A stretch of DNA of 64,000 nucleotides from Actinoplanes sp. TBRC 11911. Its GTDB lineage: Bacteria > Actinomycetota > Actinomycetes > Mycobacteriales > Micromonosporaceae. How positions within the stretch are numbered: position 1 is the stretch's first letter; each line of letters opens with the position of its first letter. The stretch covers positions 62,001-126,000 of the forward strand of contig NZ_JABBNC010000025.1 of the NCBI RefSeq assembly GCF_012933445.1, written 5' to 3'. Shown here piece after piece: positions 62,205-64,000 of this stretch. The position numbers and the translations under genes were made by a program. The notes beneath the pieces were generated by a model that saw only the letters and a list, made by a program, of their open reading frames with translations, was not told the origin of the DNA and searched no databases.

Positions 62205-62412
62205 ACCTTGGAGACTTACGCCCACATGCGAGCCATAAGTCTCCAAGGTCTACGAAACGTCGGGGAAAGCGGCCGGACAAAGGGTGCGAAAGCGGAGGAA
62301 GAAATGGTCTACTGTGGATGCGAATCCCACATCGCGGACGCGCTGCCACGATGTGGACGCTGGTCCCGTAGAGCGGACACGGATCCCACATTATGGCCTC
62401 GTAGGGCGGCGG
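62084..62412. repeat. Flanking direct repeat, copy B
   Basis: Second copy of the ~325-bp element, same orientation as 40323-40648. The hairpin is identical in stem: ACCTTGGAGACTTA (62205-62218) and TAAGTCTCCAAGGT (62236-62249). Differences are concentrated in the left third and just after the hairpin. It ends at CCTCGTAGGGCGGCGG. No transposase is associated. Confidence 0.85.
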
Positions 62413-62700
62413 CGGGAGCCGGCTGACGCGAACCGGTCGGCGGCGCGCGGCAATGCCTGTCCCGAGCCACCGCAACGCGATCGCGGCCGCCCGGCTACGA
62501 AATGACCTGGGCCGCATCTTGGCAGAGCCGCCCCGCCCCGATGACACGAGTAGCAAGGTGACCCGCCCAGACAGGGCCGGCATGCCATGCGGTACGACAA
62601 ACTCACCGTCACCATCATCCGCCAGTGGCTTTGACGGGCTCTGAAACGCGTCCGCGCCGCGGTCCGTGTCGCCTAGCTTGCCCGCGCCGGCGGGCGAGGC

Positions 62701-63375
62701 TCAGGCGCCGAGCAAGCCGGGCAGGTCGGCCATGTCGGTGAAGACGAGGCTTGCCCCCGCCGCGCGCAAGACTTCCGGCTTTGTGTGGGTGGGGCTCGCG
62801 GGCGCGAACCCGAACACCGTTGCGCCGGCGGCCACACCAGCGGTGACGCCGGCCACCGAATCCTCGATCACGACCGCCGTGGTCGGATCGATCTTCAGGG
62901 CGTTGGCGGCGGCGAGGTAGACGTCGGGCGCGGGCTTGCTCCTGGGTACCTCCATGCCGCTGAAGACGCGGCTGCCGAAGTACTGGTCCAGCCCGACCAG
63001 CTTCAGCTGCATCTCGACCTTGGGCCGATCGGCGCCGGTCACACAGGCGAACTGGTCGCCCATCAGCGCTGCCACCGCGCGGACCGTCTCCTGGGCGCCG
63101 GGGATCGCAACAAGGCTCACCCGCAGAGCGTCGTCACGCCGGGCGCGGAAGCTCGCCAACCAGACGTCGTCGATCCTGAAGCCGGTGTGTTCCTGGATCA
63201 CCGCCCACTCGTCCTTCAACGCCCGGCCGATGAACAGGTCGATGCAGCCGCGCTCGGAGATCTCCCAACCGAGCTCGATCAGCATGGTTCGCAGGACGCG
63301 GTTCGTGATCGGCTCGGAATCGACGAGAACGCCGTCACAGTCGAACAGCACGGCGGAGAAGCGGGAGCGAGTCAC
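62701..63375 (-). CDS. HAD-superfamily hydrolase (beta-phosphoglucomutase-like)
   Basis: A 224-residue HAD-IA enzyme. Motif I FDCDGVLVDSE (residues 11-21) supplies the nucleophile and acid Asp, a helical cap follows (about 20-85), motif II is CVTGADR, motif III Lys lies in VPRSKPAPD and motif IV reads VIEDSVAGVTAG. This subgroup covers sugar-phosphate phosphatases and phosphomutases. It is transcribed alone; substrate unknown. Confidence 0.88.
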   Translation of the reverse strand: MTRSRFSAVLFDCDGVLVDSEPITNRVLRTMLIELGWEISERGCIDLFIGRALKDEWAVIQEHTGFRIDDVWLASFRARRDDALRVSLVAIPGAQETVRAVAALMGDQFACVTGADRPKVEMQLKLVGLDQYFGSRVFSGMEVPRSKPAPDVYLAAANALKIDPTTAVVIEDSVAGVTAGVAAGATVFGFAPASPTHTKPEVLRAAGASLVFTDMADLPGLLGA

Positions 63376-64000
63376 GTCTCAATACTTTACCGAGCATTGC
63401 GCGCGGCCCGCTCCGTGACGGTGGGCCTGGAGCGCGAACAATAAACGAGGCTGCGCAAGCGCGGACAAATCGGCCAGCCAGGCCCGTCAGCGTTGTCATC
63501 GCCAACATTCAAAATTCGCGTGGAGGCCCGCCACGTTCCCGGTTAGCGCCCCGTGGATGTGCACCTCGGGCGAAACCTGGCGGCCACCAACATCACACCG
63601 CCGAGCGCCCCCGAGCCGACCAACATCAACAGCGCCTTACCCCCGGTGAAGCCCTCGCCGCTCACCGGCCGATGATCACGTCCCGGCGCAAATGTTTACG
63701 CCTCCTCCGCCCGTGTGCAGCAGCTCTCATACCCCGACATCTGCGGCGCTTGCGGGCTGATCAGCGTCTACCCAGGCAGCTAGAGATCTTTCGCGTTAGA
63801 GGCGCTGATCGACGTGCGCGCGGCGCCATCTAGGAGCGTGCCGCGCAGGTTTAGTTGGTTGAGGTCGCCGCCACCCGCATCGCGTGGTGTCCATGGCGGA
63901 CGGTCCGGCGGCGGGAAACGTGAGCGGTTGCTGCTTTTGGTGCGTCCCAACCCCTGCCGGCGCGCTCAACCTGGCCGAACGGATGATCAACTGTCACCCG
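63376..64000. other. No recognisable gene
   Basis: The final 625 bp hold only short frames without ribosome-binding sites or motifs. Nothing resembling a tRNA, terminator with a long stem or mobile element end was identified. A gene may start beyond the edge. Confidence 0.5.

Noticed and set aside
63796..63990. Short minus-strand ORF near the right edge
   Set aside because: No start context or motif; may be chance.

Overview
The window is GC-rich actinobacterial chromosome. Frequent GTG/TTG starts, DUF3159, a DUF574-type methyltransferase, DUF6879/DUF6082 proteins, SigE-family sigma factor remains, STAS/ANTAR regulators and several c-di-GMP enzymes point to a filamentous actinomycete, most likely Micromonosporaceae (Actinoplanes-like). 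The genus is inferred from gene content only. No rRNA, tRNA or CRISPR array was recognised.

Layout. 0-3.2 kb: end of a sensor kinase, a DUF3159 membrane protein, and a TetR/MFS pair with palindromic operators between them. 3.3-7.8 kb: lower-GC accessory stretch with a broken DUF4143-type ATPase, a DUF6879/DUF6082 operon and a chimeric IS5/ISL3 relic. 7.9-28 kb: mostly ordinary core-like genes: SPFH protein, two GGDEF/EAL proteins (one intact, one degenerate), a Ser/Thr kinase, a DUF885 protein, prephenate dehydratase (pheA), a methyltransferase, a flavin monooxygenase, a GAF histidine kinase, a GNAT, a DHA2-type exporter, a secreted GH25 lysozyme and an epoxide hydrolase. 28-34 kb: a decay zone with a truncated HD protein, frameshifted sigma factor and LysR genes and a GMC oxidoreductase stub, beside an I36-type secreted protein, an isoaspartate-type methyltransferase and an FAD aromatic monooxygenase/TetR pair with a perfect 25-bp operator. 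36-40 kb: STAS and ANTAR regulators, an HxlR regulator and a luciferase-like oxidoreductase.

40.3-62.4 kb is the most interesting part. Two copies of a ~325-bp direct repeat, each holding a perfect 14-bp-stem hairpin, bracket about 21.4 kb. Inside are an aldo/keto reductase stub, a pentapeptide-repeat membrane protein, an atypical LuxR-type regulator and a tightly coupled 18-gene plus-strand operon (43077-60870). The operon encodes a contractile phage-tail-like apparatus: sheath, tube, small chaperone-position protein, a 949-aa tape-measure/pretoxin-like protein, a 629-aa toxin-like protein, hub/VgrG spike, PAAR-like tip, gp25-like and J-like baseplate proteins and a large wedge-like protein. 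It ends with a protein holding a dense Lys/Asp/Glu repeat tract, a degenerate ATP-grasp partner, a RimK/graspetide-type ATP-grasp enzyme and a 2OG-Fe(II) oxygenase. No AAA+ ATPase, LysM protein, capsid, terminase, integrase or lysis gene was seen. My reading is an unusual contractile injection system with its own protein-modification module, whose likeliest target is the Lys-rich protein encoded just upstream of the enzymes. That link is inference from gene order.

60.9-64 kb: a peptidase E-like S51 protein, a GCGAC-unit tandem repeat, the second flanking repeat, a HAD hydrolase and a final 600 bp without a recognisable gene.
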